Shown here: piece by piece, positions 1 through 7,489 of the stretch
Position numbering within the stretch: the stretch's first letter is position 1
Layout: every line of letters begins with the position of its first letter
Assembly: GCA_041743085.1 (NCBI GenBank)
Contig: JBGTNL010000075.1
Location: 9,612-73,611 of the forward strand
From: JAFMPW01 sp041743085
Lineage (GTDB): Bacteria > Bacteroidota > Bacteroidia > Flavobacteriales > Flavobacteriaceae
DNA: 64,000 bases
Direction: 5' to 3'
The notes under the pieces: model-generated
Database searches by the model: none
Told to the model about the DNA's origin: nothing
Seen by the model: the letters and a program-made list of their open reading frames with translations, nothing else
Made by a program: the position numbers and the translations under genes

Positions 1-1015
1 TAACTTTTATGGCATCCTGATCCTGTATTTTTATCTGCTTATCCGAAAGCTTATATCCGCCTGCAATAAAGAGCTGTGCCTTAACCAGGTCTATATTGGT
101 GATCATTTCGGTCACTGTATGCTCCACCTGTATCCTGGGATTCACTTCGATAAAGTAAATACTGCCGTCCTCATCCACCAAGAATTCAACGGTCCCGATA
201 TTATTATAGTTTACCGCCTGGCAGATGTCTATTGCGTATTTATATAAACTTTCCCGGGTTTCCTGTGGCAGGCCTATGGAAGGCGCAAATTCTATTACCT
301 TCTGGTAACGGCGTTGTACCGAACAATCGCGTTCATAAAGGTGGACCATATTGCCATGGGTATCAGCAACTATCTGAACTTCAATATGTTTTGGGTTTTC
401 AACAAATTTTTCGAGAAATACGGTGTCGTCCCCAAAGGCGTTCAGCGATTCCCGTTTCGCTTCGGGAAATGCCTTTTTAAGGTCCTCTTCGGAGCGCAGC
501 ACCCTCATACCACGACCCCCTCCCCCGGATGCCGCCTTCAACATGATTGGATAACCAATTTGTTTCGCCTCCGAAATCGCAATTTTTAAATCCGCAAGAT
601 CCCTCACACTACTCCTGATCACCGGGACATTGTTTGCAACCGCAACTTCCTTGGCTGTAATTTTATCTCCCAGAGCCTTTAATACGGAAACTTTCGGGCC
701 TACAAAAATAACTCCGTTCTCCTCGCACTTTCGGGCGAATTCGGAATTTTCCGAAAGAAAGCCGTAACCGGGATGTATTGCGTCTACGCCGTTATCCCTG
801 GCCATCTTAATAATGGCATCCATATCCAGGTACGGCTTTAAGGGCTCATTCTCCTCACCAATCTGGTAGCTTTCATCGGCTTTGTATCTATGCAGGGAAT
901 AGCGGTCCTCATAGGTATAAATACCAACGGTCTTTATTCCAATCTCCACACAGGCCCTGAAAATCCTGATGGCGATCTCCCCCCTGTTTGCAACTAAAAC
1001 TTTTTTGATATCCAC
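1..1015 (-). CDS. pyc: Pyruvate carboxylase, N-terminal part (biotin carboxylase domain), cut by the window edge
   Basis: The reading frame runs leftward off the window, so only about the first 338 residues are present. The N-terminus reads VDIKKVLVANRGEIAIR, the standard opening of a biotin carboxylase domain, followed by the ATP-grasp glycine-rich loop (KAASGGGGRGMRV), ERDCSVQRR and EVNPRIQVEHTVTE, which bind ATP, bicarbonate and biotin. The variant RYSLHRYKADESYQIG plus EPLKPYLD near residue 45 is typical of pyruvate carboxylase rather than acetyl-CoA carboxylase AccC, so I infer the long enzyme that makes oxaloacetate from pyruvate. A GTG at 1015 is the only plausible start: an in-frame stop lies at 1031-1033. 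The missing carboxyltransferase and biotinyl domains should lie left of the window. Confidence 0.85.
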   Translation of the reverse strand, partial: MDIKKVLVANRGEIAIRIFRACVEIGIKTVGIYTYEDRYSLHRYKADESYQIGEENEPLKPYLDMDAIIKMARDNGVDAIHPGYGFLSENSEFARKCEENGVIFVGPKVSVLKALGDKITAKEVAVANNVPVIRSSVRDLADLKIAISEAKQIGYPIMLKAASGGGGRGMRVLRSEEDLKKAFPEAKRESLNAFGDDTVFLEKFVENPKHIEVQIVADTHGNMVHLYERDCSVQRRYQKVIEFAPSIGLPQETRESLYKYAIDICQAVNYNNIGTVEFLVDEDGSIYFIEVNPRIQVEHTVTEMITNIDLVKAQLFIAGGYKLSDKQIKIQDQDAIKV

Positions 1016-1236
1016 TCCGCCGAACAGTTTTTAAAAAATGAAGTTTTCTTAGGGCACAAACTTACCCTTTTTGCACTTGGAAAGCAATGTGGTACCGTCA
1101 TAAATACAATGAATTTTGTTACAATTTATTAATACCAAAGACGATAATTTGTTAAGTGGACTGTACCGGTTCTAAAAAAGTTCTCAAATTTCCCGGAGGA
1201 AGGTGGTGGCATTGGAAAAATGGGGCGGGACAAAGC

Positions 1237-1267
1237 TTGACAGGAGTTGACTAATCAATTATCTTTA
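1237..1267 (+). promoter_or_regulatory. Candidate Bacteroidota promoter for the bTHX gene
   Basis: TTG at 1237-1239 and TATCTTTA at 1260-1267 are separated by 20 bases, fitting the Bacteroidota pattern TTG-N19/20-TAnnTTTG with one mismatch in the last base. The predicted transcript would start about 10 bases before the ATG at 1284, giving a very short leader. Confidence 0.55.
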
Positions 1268-1283
1268 AAGAAAATAAAGAACA

Positions 1284-1412
1284 ATGGGCAAAGGGGATAA
1301 AAAAACAAAAAGAGGAAAAATTGCGAATAAATCCTATGGCGCAAGAAGGCCGAGAAGAATTAAGAAAAGGCCTACTGTTGAGGAAAAAATAGGTCTTAAA
1401 AAGAAAGCCTAG
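1284..1412 (+). CDS. 30S ribosomal protein bTHX-like basic peptide
   Basis: This 42-residue peptide begins MGKGDKKTKRGKI and continues with SYGARRPRRIKK. It is extremely rich in Lys and Arg and ends in KKKA. This is the form of the bTHX (S31/Thx) family, short basic peptides that sit in the head of the 30S subunit in Thermus and are common in Bacteroidota. It is too short for most gene callers. A promoter-like element directly precedes it and the gene stands alone between the pyruvate carboxylase gene and a pseudogene. The ATG at 1284 is preceded by AAAGAAAATAAAGAAC, which has no strong Shine-Dalgarno sequence, as usual in this phylum. Confidence 0.85.
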   Translation: MGKGDKKTKRGKIANKSYGARRPRRIKKRPTVEEKIGLKKKA

Positions 1413-1491
1413 TCCAAGGGGGAATTTACTCCGAAAATACCCTCGGCAGTAACCTTTATTTCATAGTTGGCCACCATTAAAAAAAAAGCCT

Positions 1492-1898
1492 GTGAACTTC
1501 GACTTTATTTCTGATAAAAATTTTAGAGAACTTTTAATACGAGACTACCAAGAACTGAAAAATTGCATTGATTCAAAATCTATAAAATCAGTTTTAGTAC
1601 TTTCAGGAAGTATAATCGAAGCTGTATTGACCGAGTATTTTCTTCAATTTCCACCAAGCGAAAAAAAGCTCTAAAAGAATTTATAGATTTTTGCGCAGTT
1701 CATTTTAATCATAAGAAAATTAAATCCGAAATGGACCTATTAGAACAAGTATTCAATAGCTTGTCATCTGAAATTAAAACAGAGGCCGAAACGCATTTAA
1801 AATCTTTCTTGTCACCAGTTGATAATTTACCTTCCGATATTAAGATATTTTACGATGAAGCATTAGAAAGAAATATGTTGAACAATAACTGTGTCTAA
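1492..1898 (+). pseudogene. Frameshifted small hypothetical protein gene
   Basis: A GTG at 1492 opens a frame for about 60 residues (FISDKNFRELLIRDYQELKN, then a hydrophobic LVLSGSIIEAVL segment) that stops at 1672-1674. Adding one base in the A-run just before the stop restores the frame, which then reads ALKEFIDFCAVHFNHKKIK to a TAA at 1896-1898. The intact product would be about 135 residues. I recognise the N-terminus only as a type seen in unnamed small proteins carried by accessory DNA. The second half does not look like the usual continuation of that type, so an internal deletion is also possible. A sequencing error in the homopolymer cannot be excluded. Confidence 0.55.
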
Positions 1899-2326
1899 CA
1901 AAAACCTATAAACAATATGGATTTCGGGCCAGTTCGCTGGGTTTGCGTATTTTTATGAAGTCCTCAAAATCTTTTGAATTTTGCTTTTACATGGGACAAA
2001 GTTAAAACCAGAACAAAAAGATTTTGGCTAAGTGCGTGGCGGAAAACAATCGCTTATTTGCTCCCGTACCGTTCATAGCCAGACCGGTATGCGACCTATT
2101 TGCAGAACCAGATCCGGCGATGAAATCATGGACCAAAGACAGGTCGGTATCTTCGCTTTTAACTGAAAACAGGAAAGTGGTAAACAAAGATCGCCGTATC
2201 CGGAAAGACGACGGTGCCCTTAATGCGTGCAGTTATTATAAAGACGTTGAAAATAATCCAGCTCAGGTACTTCCTCCCTTTTGGTAACGATTCAGTTTAA
2301 CCTGCAACTCCGGGTCTAAAACTGCT
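1899..2326. other. Gene-free stretch with a possible mobile-cassette tail
   Basis: No reading frame here looks like a protein. The left end, immediately at the stop of the frameshifted gene, reads GTGTCTAACAAAAACC and therefore contains GTCTAAC, which fits the RYYYAAC core of an integron attC site. No matching GTTRRRY core is evident downstream, so if this is an attC-like tail it is degraded. The remainder up to the lipoprotein stop shows no clear terminator or RNA gene. Confidence 0.3.
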
Positions 2327-2695
2327 TCAATCAATCTTAAATTCTATCGCTACCTCGCCTTCTTCGGTTATATCCAGTTCGTAGGTGTAGAACCCGATTG
2401 GAAGTTCGGTTTCGCCCACAAAATCGAATGGTTGCAGCGTATACGTTGCACTATCCGATTTTATCTCGACAAAGGCATAGCTGTAGGCCGTTTCATATTC
2501 CAGGTAATCTGAATAATCCCCTTGCGCAATATTCATGTGTACCTTTCCAGCATCACCCACTTGTACCTCGTCAAAAGTCAGGTTGCTTGTATTCTTAATC
2601 CGAATATTGACCGCGTCCACGTTATTGTCGTCCTTATCAGTGCAACTTCCGGCAATACAGGAGATCGTAACAAACATAATAAATAACCGCTTCAT
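2327..2695 (-). CDS. Small hypothetical lipoprotein
   Basis: The product is 122 residues. The N-terminus MKRLFIMFVTISCIAGSC is a lipoprotein signal peptide with a lipobox (IAGSC, lipidated Cys18), followed by a short acidic linker (TDKDDNN). The rest is rich in beta-forming residues (VNIRIKNTSNLTFDEVQVGD and later FYTYELDITEEGEVAIEF), suggesting a single beta-sandwich domain at the cell envelope. I do not recognise the family. It stands between the gene-free stretch and yaaA on the same strand, with about 60 bases to yaaA's stop, so it may be in the same direction of transcription but is not clearly an operon partner. Confidence 0.7.
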   Translation of the reverse strand: MKRLFIMFVTISCIAGSCTDKDDNNVDAVNIRIKNTSNLTFDEVQVGDAGKVHMNIAQGDYSDYLEYETAYSYAFVEIKSDSATYTLQPFDFVGETELPIGFYTYELDITEEGEVAIEFKID

Positions 2696-2754
2696 ATACT
2701 TATCTTATCTTAAAGGTTACTACAGCTATAAAACGGTGACATTCGTAAAATATT

Positions 2755-3516
2755 CTACCGGATGAAAACCAGCGTATTTTTTTCTTTGGATTGCTCAGCG
2801 CTGAAGGCATAACCCTCATAATTAAAACCCTTTAACCCGTGTAGCGTTTTTACGTTGTTATCAACAATGTACCTTGTCATATATCCCCTTGCCAGTTTTG
2901 CATAGGTCATAATGCTTATGTACTTTCCATTTTTAAAGTCCTTGAAGAGGGCAGTGATCACTGGAACTTTAAGGGATTTTACCTCCACGGCCTTAAAGTA
3001 TTCCGCACTGGCCAGATTAAGAAAAATTTCTTCTTCTTCCAATTCGTCATTAAGGGATTTTGTAATTCTTTTTCGCCAGAATTCATACAGATTTTTATCT
3101 TTTCCTACCGGAAATTTCGTCCCCATTTCCAGGCGATAGGGTTGAATTAGATCCAGGGGTTTAAGGATGCCGTACAGCCCGGAAATAATGCGCAAGGTGC
3201 TCTGAAGGGTATCCAGCTTTTTTTCAGGAAGTGAATATACATCCAATCCCCGGTAAACATCCCCGCTAAAAGCATAGACCGCAGGTCGGGCATTGGCCAC
3301 CTTAAATGGCAGGCCCCAGTTCTGATTACGTTCATAATTCAGTTGCCCCAGACTGTCCGAAATATTCATCAGCTTAGACAAACTTCTGGCCGATTTCTTC
3401 TTTAAAAGTTTATTTATTCTTTCCGATTCGGCTAAAAAAGGGGCTTCGGTATTTTGGCCGGTTGGTAGCTTGCTTTCAAAATCGAGCGACTTTGCCGGGG
3501 AAATAACTATTTTCAT
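2755..3516 (-). CDS. yaaA: Peroxide stress protein YaaA (DUF328/UPF0246)
   Basis: The protein is 253 residues, the normal family length. It starts MKIVISPAKSLDFESKLP, the signature opening of YaaA, and holds the conserved central stretch YAFSGDVYRGLD followed by LRIISGLYGILKPLDLIQPYRLEMG. Near the C-terminus it has ITALFKDFKNGKYISIMTYAK and LKGFNYEGYAF. In E. coli YaaA lowers intracellular free iron and protects DNA from hydrogen peroxide; the fold binds DNA. It is a single gene upstream of the small lipoprotein and downstream of rluD on the same strand, separated from rluD by about 90 bases. Confidence 0.92.
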   Translation of the reverse strand: MKIVISPAKSLDFESKLPTGQNTEAPFLAESERINKLLKKKSARSLSKLMNISDSLGQLNYERNQNWGLPFKVANARPAVYAFSGDVYRGLDVYSLPEKKLDTLQSTLRIISGLYGILKPLDLIQPYRLEMGTKFPVGKDKNLYEFWRKRITKSLNDELEEEEIFLNLASAEYFKAVEVKSLKVPVITALFKDFKNGKYISIMTYAKLARGYMTRYIVDNNVKTLHGLKGFNYEGYAFSAEQSKEKNTLVFIR

Positions 3517-3609
3517 TTTCCGAAATTTTGTCTAAAAATAACGAGATTTTTGAGAAAAAGGGGGTAAGAACCAAAGAGTTTTCCCTTGCAACCGGGATGA
3601 TGCCCAAAA

Positions 3610-4635
3610 CTATTCTGCATGTTTGGCATAATGTCTCCATTTATCAATACAACTGGCCATATCATCCGGAATCTCAGAATTGAATCTCATGAGTTTACCA
3701 CTCACCGGATGAAGGAATCCGAGTGTTTTGGCGTGTAGTGCCTGCCGGGGCAAGATCTTAAATGCGTTATCGACAAATTGCTTGTATTTTGTAAACGTAG
3801 TGCCCTTTAGGATCCTATCTCCCCCATAGCGCTCATCGTTAAAAAGGGTATGCCCTATATACTTCATATGTGCCCTGATCTGGTGGGTCCTTCCCGTTTC
3901 CAATTTACAGGAAACCAGGGTTAGGTAACCCAAACGCTCCAAAACCTCATAATGTGTAATTGCCTCCTTGCCATGGCCACCTTCCGGAAAGACCTGCATT
4001 TGAAGCCTGTTTTTAGGATTACGGGCTAGATGACCCTCTATGGTACCCCTATCGTTTTCCATATTTCCCCAAACCAAAGCAATATATTCCCGTTCGCTGG
4101 TTTTGTCAAAGAATTGTTTGGCTAAATGGGTCATAGCCGCTTCGGTCTTAGCTACTACCAGAAGGCCGGAAGTATCTTTATCTATCCGATGAACAAGGCC
4201 GGGCCTTTCATTGCTGTTTAAGGGAAGATGATCTATGTGGTGCGCAAGAGCATTAATCAGGGTTCCTGAATAGTTGCCATGCCCCGGATGTACCACCATA
4301 CCGGCCGGCTTATTGACAACGAGTAATGTATCGTCCTCGTAAACGATATCCAGGGGGATGTCTTCAGGGGTAAGTAAAAATTCATACGGTGGATGTTCAA
4401 ACAAAACCTTTACCTCATCTCCGGCCTTTACCTTGTAGTTCTGTTTTACTATAATGTCATTCACCCAAATATTGCCGGCTTTGGCCGCTTGTTGGATCTT
4501 GTTTCTGGTAGCATTCTCAATAAAATTCATGAGAAATTTGTCCACTCTCAGGGGTTCCTGACCCTTTGATGCCATAAATTTATGATGTTCAAAAAGTTCA
4601 TCCTTGTTTGGGTCGGAAGTGGTGTCGGCATCCAT
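3610..4635 (-). CDS. rluD: RluA-family 23S rRNA pseudouridine synthase (RluD type)
   Basis: At 341 residues it has an N-terminal S4 RNA-binding domain (about residues 27-75, LRVDKFLMNFIENATRNKIQ) and a pseudouridine synthase domain (about 95-310). The catalytic Asp lies in the HRIDKDTSGLLVVAKT motif. Other family marks are VVNKPAGMVVHPGHGN and ETGRTHQIRAHM. RluD converts uridines in helix 69 of 23S rRNA to pseudouridine. The start ATG lies three bases after the stop of the upstream PASTA-protein gene, so the two are very probably cotranscribed. Assignment to RluD rather than RluC rests on the S4 domain and local context typical of Flavobacteriaceae, and is moderately secure. Confidence 0.9.
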   Translation of the reverse strand: MDADTTSDPNKDELFEHHKFMASKGQEPLRVDKFLMNFIENATRNKIQQAAKAGNIWVNDIIVKQNYKVKAGDEVKVLFEHPPYEFLLTPEDIPLDIVYEDDTLLVVNKPAGMVVHPGHGNYSGTLINALAHHIDHLPLNSNERPGLVHRIDKDTSGLLVVAKTEAAMTHLAKQFFDKTSEREYIALVWGNMENDRGTIEGHLARNPKNRLQMQVFPEGGHGKEAITHYEVLERLGYLTLVSCKLETGRTHQIRAHMKYIGHTLFNDERYGGDRILKGTTFTKYKQFVDNAFKILPRQALHAKTLGFLHPVSGKLMRFNSEIPDDMASCIDKWRHYAKHAE

Positions 4636-4638
4636 GTC

Positions 4639-5226
4639 CTACTGGGAATCGGCCTGGATCCGGGCACTATCGGGAATATTGCCATTTCCGCACACCAGTT
4701 CTATTTTCGAAGTCTTCGGCAGTTTGTCTCCCTCGTTAATTCTTTTGCCTTTATATTTGATGTAATATACCATGTCCTTACCCAACTGGTCTATATAGCT
4801 AACGCGTTGCACGTCCAGGCCAACAGCGCGCAACATGGAGGTTGCATTCCGCTGGGTAACCTGAATTACATTGGGCACAGTAACTTTCTTATAACCTGAA
4901 GGATTTACGGTAACATAAATTTTTCGATTTTGCTTTACTTTGTTACCGGCAGGCGGGTTCTGTTCAATAATGGAAAAGCGGGGATAATCAGGATTAAAAT
5001 TGGCTGAATCCAATACCTCATAACGCAGATCGGCATTCTCAATTACCTTCCTCATGTCCATAACAGACATTTTGGAAAGATCCGGAACTTCAACAAATTC
5101 TCCATGATTTGTAGTACTCTTTAACCATTGTAAAACGAGAAAAGAGAGCACTACCATAGCTATAAGGGCAATTCCCAGGTTGATGAGAAAAACCCTGCTT
5201 CCCAGGAAGTTAAAAAAATGCTTCAT
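4639..5226 (-). CDS. PASTA-domain membrane protein
   Basis: The product is 195 residues: a short cytoplasmic N-terminus, one membrane helix (about residues 13-34, INLGIALIAMVVLSFLVLQWL region) and two PASTA repeats outside (about 40-108 and 109-180). The first reads VEVPDLSKMSVMDMRKVIEN and ends with IIEQNPPAGNKVKQNRKIYVTVN; the second begins VTVPNVIQVTQRNATSMLRA. PASTA domains bind peptidoglycan fragments in Gram-positive kinases and PBPs; here no kinase or PBP domain is attached. It is first in a two-gene operon with rluD and diverges from ddl, a peptidoglycan-precursor gene, so a cell-wall link is plausible but inferred. Confidence 0.85.
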   Translation of the reverse strand: MKHFFNFLGSRVFLINLGIALIAMVVLSFLVLQWLKSTTNHGEFVEVPDLSKMSVMDMRKVIENADLRYEVLDSANFNPDYPRFSIIEQNPPAGNKVKQNRKIYVTVNPSGYKKVTVPNVIQVTQRNATSMLRAVGLDVQRVSYIDQLGKDMVYYIKYKGKRINEGDKLPKTSKIELVCGNGNIPDSARIQADSQ

Positions 5227-5786
5227 AAGTGAATTTATTAACCGGACAAATATAAGTAATGAGCCAAAATAAAAGGAAGGTTAGCTGCTGAAATGTTATT
5301 AAAACTGCACCCCATTTCTGTTCAAAATAAATTAGCCAAATTGTTCTAATCCCTAAAAAAATAAATCGAGACCCATAAAACCCCATGCTTTTTTCTTTTC
5401 TTTGAAGTTATATAACCTATCATGAGCATTTATCTCTATGGAAACACTAATGTCCGGTTAAAGACGTAAGACCGCTGCGTTTAAAGACATAAGACGCAAG
5501 ACTAGATCGTGACCAACCGAAAATCATATAGTTGATTTCAGGTGCCATAGGTACGTTCATACTTGTTGGCAATGTACGAAAAGCAAGCCCTTGGATAACA
5601 AATATAATGGGAACGCCCAATATACTTGCAGTTTTGGTATTACCGGACAACAATAATATGGAAACAAGTGGTGCTATGAAAGCCCATAACCTACCTACGG
5701 CAGGCAGGTGGGCATTAATTAAAGAAAGGTCGATACCAACCGACATAAATAAGGGAAATGGGGATGGCCGGTAAAATTTTATATAG
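5227..5786. other. Intergenic stretch with no supported gene
   Basis: Both strands show only short open frames without a start context or recognisable domain. The minus-strand frame around 5530-5760 is strongly hydrophobic and ends in a run that overlaps ddl, so it could be a remnant of a membrane protein, but nothing identifies it. A short palindromic tract of the form CCTACCTACGGCAGGCAGG lies near 5690-5709 and resembles the interspersed CCTGCC palindromes seen elsewhere in the window. An imperfect direct repeat (AAGACGTAAGAC / AAGACATAAGACGCAAGAC) lies near 5461-5500. Confidence 0.4.
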
Positions 5787-6770
5787 ATGAAAAAAAATAT
5801 CGCCATTATCATGGGGGGGTATTCCAGTGAATATAAAATCTCCCTGAAAAGCGGAAATGTCGTATATCAATACCTCGATAAGGAAAAATTTGATGTCTAT
5901 CGAATATACATTTATAAAGAAAAGTGGGTGTATGTTGATACCAATGATAAGGAGCACGCCGTAAACAAGCACGATTTCACCATAAACGTACAGGGAGAAC
6001 ACCTAAAATTCGATTGTGTTTTTAATGCCATCCACGGCTCTCCCGGTGAAGATGGCCTTATGCAGGCCTATTTTGAACTTTTGGGAATTCCGCAAACTTC
6101 TTGCGACCATTACCAGGCGGCGTTGACATTTAATAAAAGAGATGTATTGAGCGTACTAAAACCGTATGGGATACAATGTGCTGTGTCCTATCACCTCAAT
6201 CTCGGGGACGAAATAGATGAGGATAAAATAATAGATAAAGTGGGCTTGCCGTGTTTCGTTAAGGCGAACAAAGCGGGCAGCAGTTTTGGAATTACCAAGG
6301 TATATGAAAGATCGGAATTGAAATCAGCCATTGCCAGGGCCAATGAAGAAGATGACGAAATTCTTATTGAGGCCTTTTTAGATGGCACTGAAGTATCGGT
6401 TGGCGTTATTAAGTACCAAGGAGAAACCATGGTATTACCTATTACCGAAATTGTCCCCGAAAATGATTTTTTTGATTATGCGGCAAAATACGAAGGAAAA
6501 TCCCGGGAAATTACCCCTGCCCGCATTTCTGCCGTTCAGGAGGAAAATGTAAGAAGAGTGGCCATCCGCGTATACGAGGTGCTTAAAATACGCGGGTATA
6601 GCAGAAGCGAATTCATATTTATCGAAGATCAGCCCTATATGATAGAGATAAATACAACTCCGGGGCTTACAGAAGAAAGTATATTACCCCAACAAGCCCG
6701 GGCGGCCGGGATATCTTTAGCCGAGCTTTTTGAAAGCGCTATCACAGCGGCTTTAAATGAAAATAAGTAA
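5787..6770 (+). CDS. ddl: D-alanine--D-alanine ligase
   Basis: At 327 residues this is an ATP-grasp ligase that joins two D-alanines for the peptidoglycan stem peptide. The N-terminus MKKNIAIIMGGYSSEYKISL holds the substrate-binding Gly-Gly-x-Ser-x-Glu loop. The ATP-binding region includes PCFVKANKAGSSFGITKV and DEILIEAFLDGTEVSVGV, and the C-terminal catalytic segment reads YSRSEFIFIEDQPYMIEINTTPGLTEESILPQQ with the metal-binding Glu and Asn. The ATG at 5787 is the first good start; coaD follows 26 bases downstream on the same strand and the pair is a probable operon. Confidence 0.95.
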   Translation: MKKNIAIIMGGYSSEYKISLKSGNVVYQYLDKEKFDVYRIYIYKEKWVYVDTNDKEHAVNKHDFTINVQGEHLKFDCVFNAIHGSPGEDGLMQAYFELLGIPQTSCDHYQAALTFNKRDVLSVLKPYGIQCAVSYHLNLGDEIDEDKIIDKVGLPCFVKANKAGSSFGITKVYERSELKSAIARANEEDDEILIEAFLDGTEVSVGVIKYQGETMVLPITEIVPENDFFDYAAKYEGKSREITPARISAVQEENVRRVAIRVYEVLKIRGYSRSEFIFIEDQPYMIEINTTPGLTEESILPQQARAAGISLAELFESAITAALNENK

Positions 6771-6796
6771 CTTTAGATTATTAATTTTGAATTCCT

Positions 6797-7249
6797 ATGC
6801 GACGCGCTATCTTTCCCGGCTCTTTTGATCCCATTACCCTGGGCCATTACGATATCATTCATAGAGGGATTCCCCTATTTGATGAGCTGGTTATTGCTAT
6901 AGGAATCAATGCGGATAAAAGTTATATGTTCCCTCTGGAAGCGCGTCAGCGGTTCATAACCGAAGCTTTTAAAGAGGAGCCAAAAATAAAGGTGCTTACC
7001 TATGAGGGACTTACAGTCGACTTCTGTAAAAAAATCGGGGCAGATTACATTTTAAGGGGGCTTAGGAACCCGGGCGACTTTGAGTTTGAAAAAGCCATTG
7101 CCCACACCAACCGAAAACTTTCCGAAATCGAAACGGTGTTCCTGCTTACCTCTTCCGGCAAGTCGTACATCAGTTCTTCAATCGTGAGGGATGTTATTAG
7201 AAATGGCGGGGACTATACCGGACTGGTACCTGAAACCGTTAGGGCCTAA
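6797..7249 (+). CDS. coaD: Phosphopantetheine adenylyltransferase
   Basis: This 150-residue protein transfers AMP from ATP to 4'-phosphopantetheine, the penultimate step of coenzyme A synthesis. The nucleotidyltransferase HxGH motif is in GSFDPITLGHYDII near the N-terminus. RGLRNPGDFEFEKAIAHTNR and the C-terminal SSSIVRDVIRNGGDYTGLVP are diagnostic of CoaD. It follows ddl with 26 bases between. A hairpin with a T-rich tail about 85 bases downstream probably ends the transcript. Confidence 0.95.
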   Translation: MRRAIFPGSFDPITLGHYDIIHRGIPLFDELVIAIGINADKSYMFPLEARQRFITEAFKEEPKIKVLTYEGLTVDFCKKIGADYILRGLRNPGDFEFEKAIAHTNRKLSEIETVFLLTSSGKSYISSSIVRDVIRNGGDYTGLVPETVRA

Positions 7250-7332
7250 TGCTGCAAAATGCGGTTTTAGCCCGTACTTAACCTTCCGCTTCAAATCCTT
7301 AAACCGCTGTAGACCACTTGGGGATGAAATCC

Positions 7333-7358
7333 GACAAATAAAATTTGTCAGATTTTTC
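7333..7358 (+). terminator. Putative intrinsic terminator after ddl-coaD
   Basis: Arms GACAAAT (7333-7339) and ATTTGTC (7343-7349) form a 7-bp stem with a 3-base loop, followed by AGATTTTT. It lies 84 bases after the coaD stop and before the histidine kinase gene. Confidence 0.5.
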
Positions 7359-7489
7359 CTTTCATATTGTCATAAGAAACATTATATTCATAAAATCATA
7401 GGCCACACCACGATTTTTGCGGGATTCACAACAATCATTTATAAATGTTGTAAAATCGCTTTACTTTAGTAAGAATATACGCTAAGGTT

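Noticed and set aside
2002..2287. Overlapping open frames on both strands left of the lipoprotein
   Set aside because: Neither has a start context, an export signal or a known domain; the plus frame simply opposes the minus frame.
5447..5812. Minus-strand hydrophobic open frame left of ddl
   Set aside because: It overlaps the ddl start, has no recognisable domain and no conserved motif. Kept only as a possible remnant in the intergenic note.
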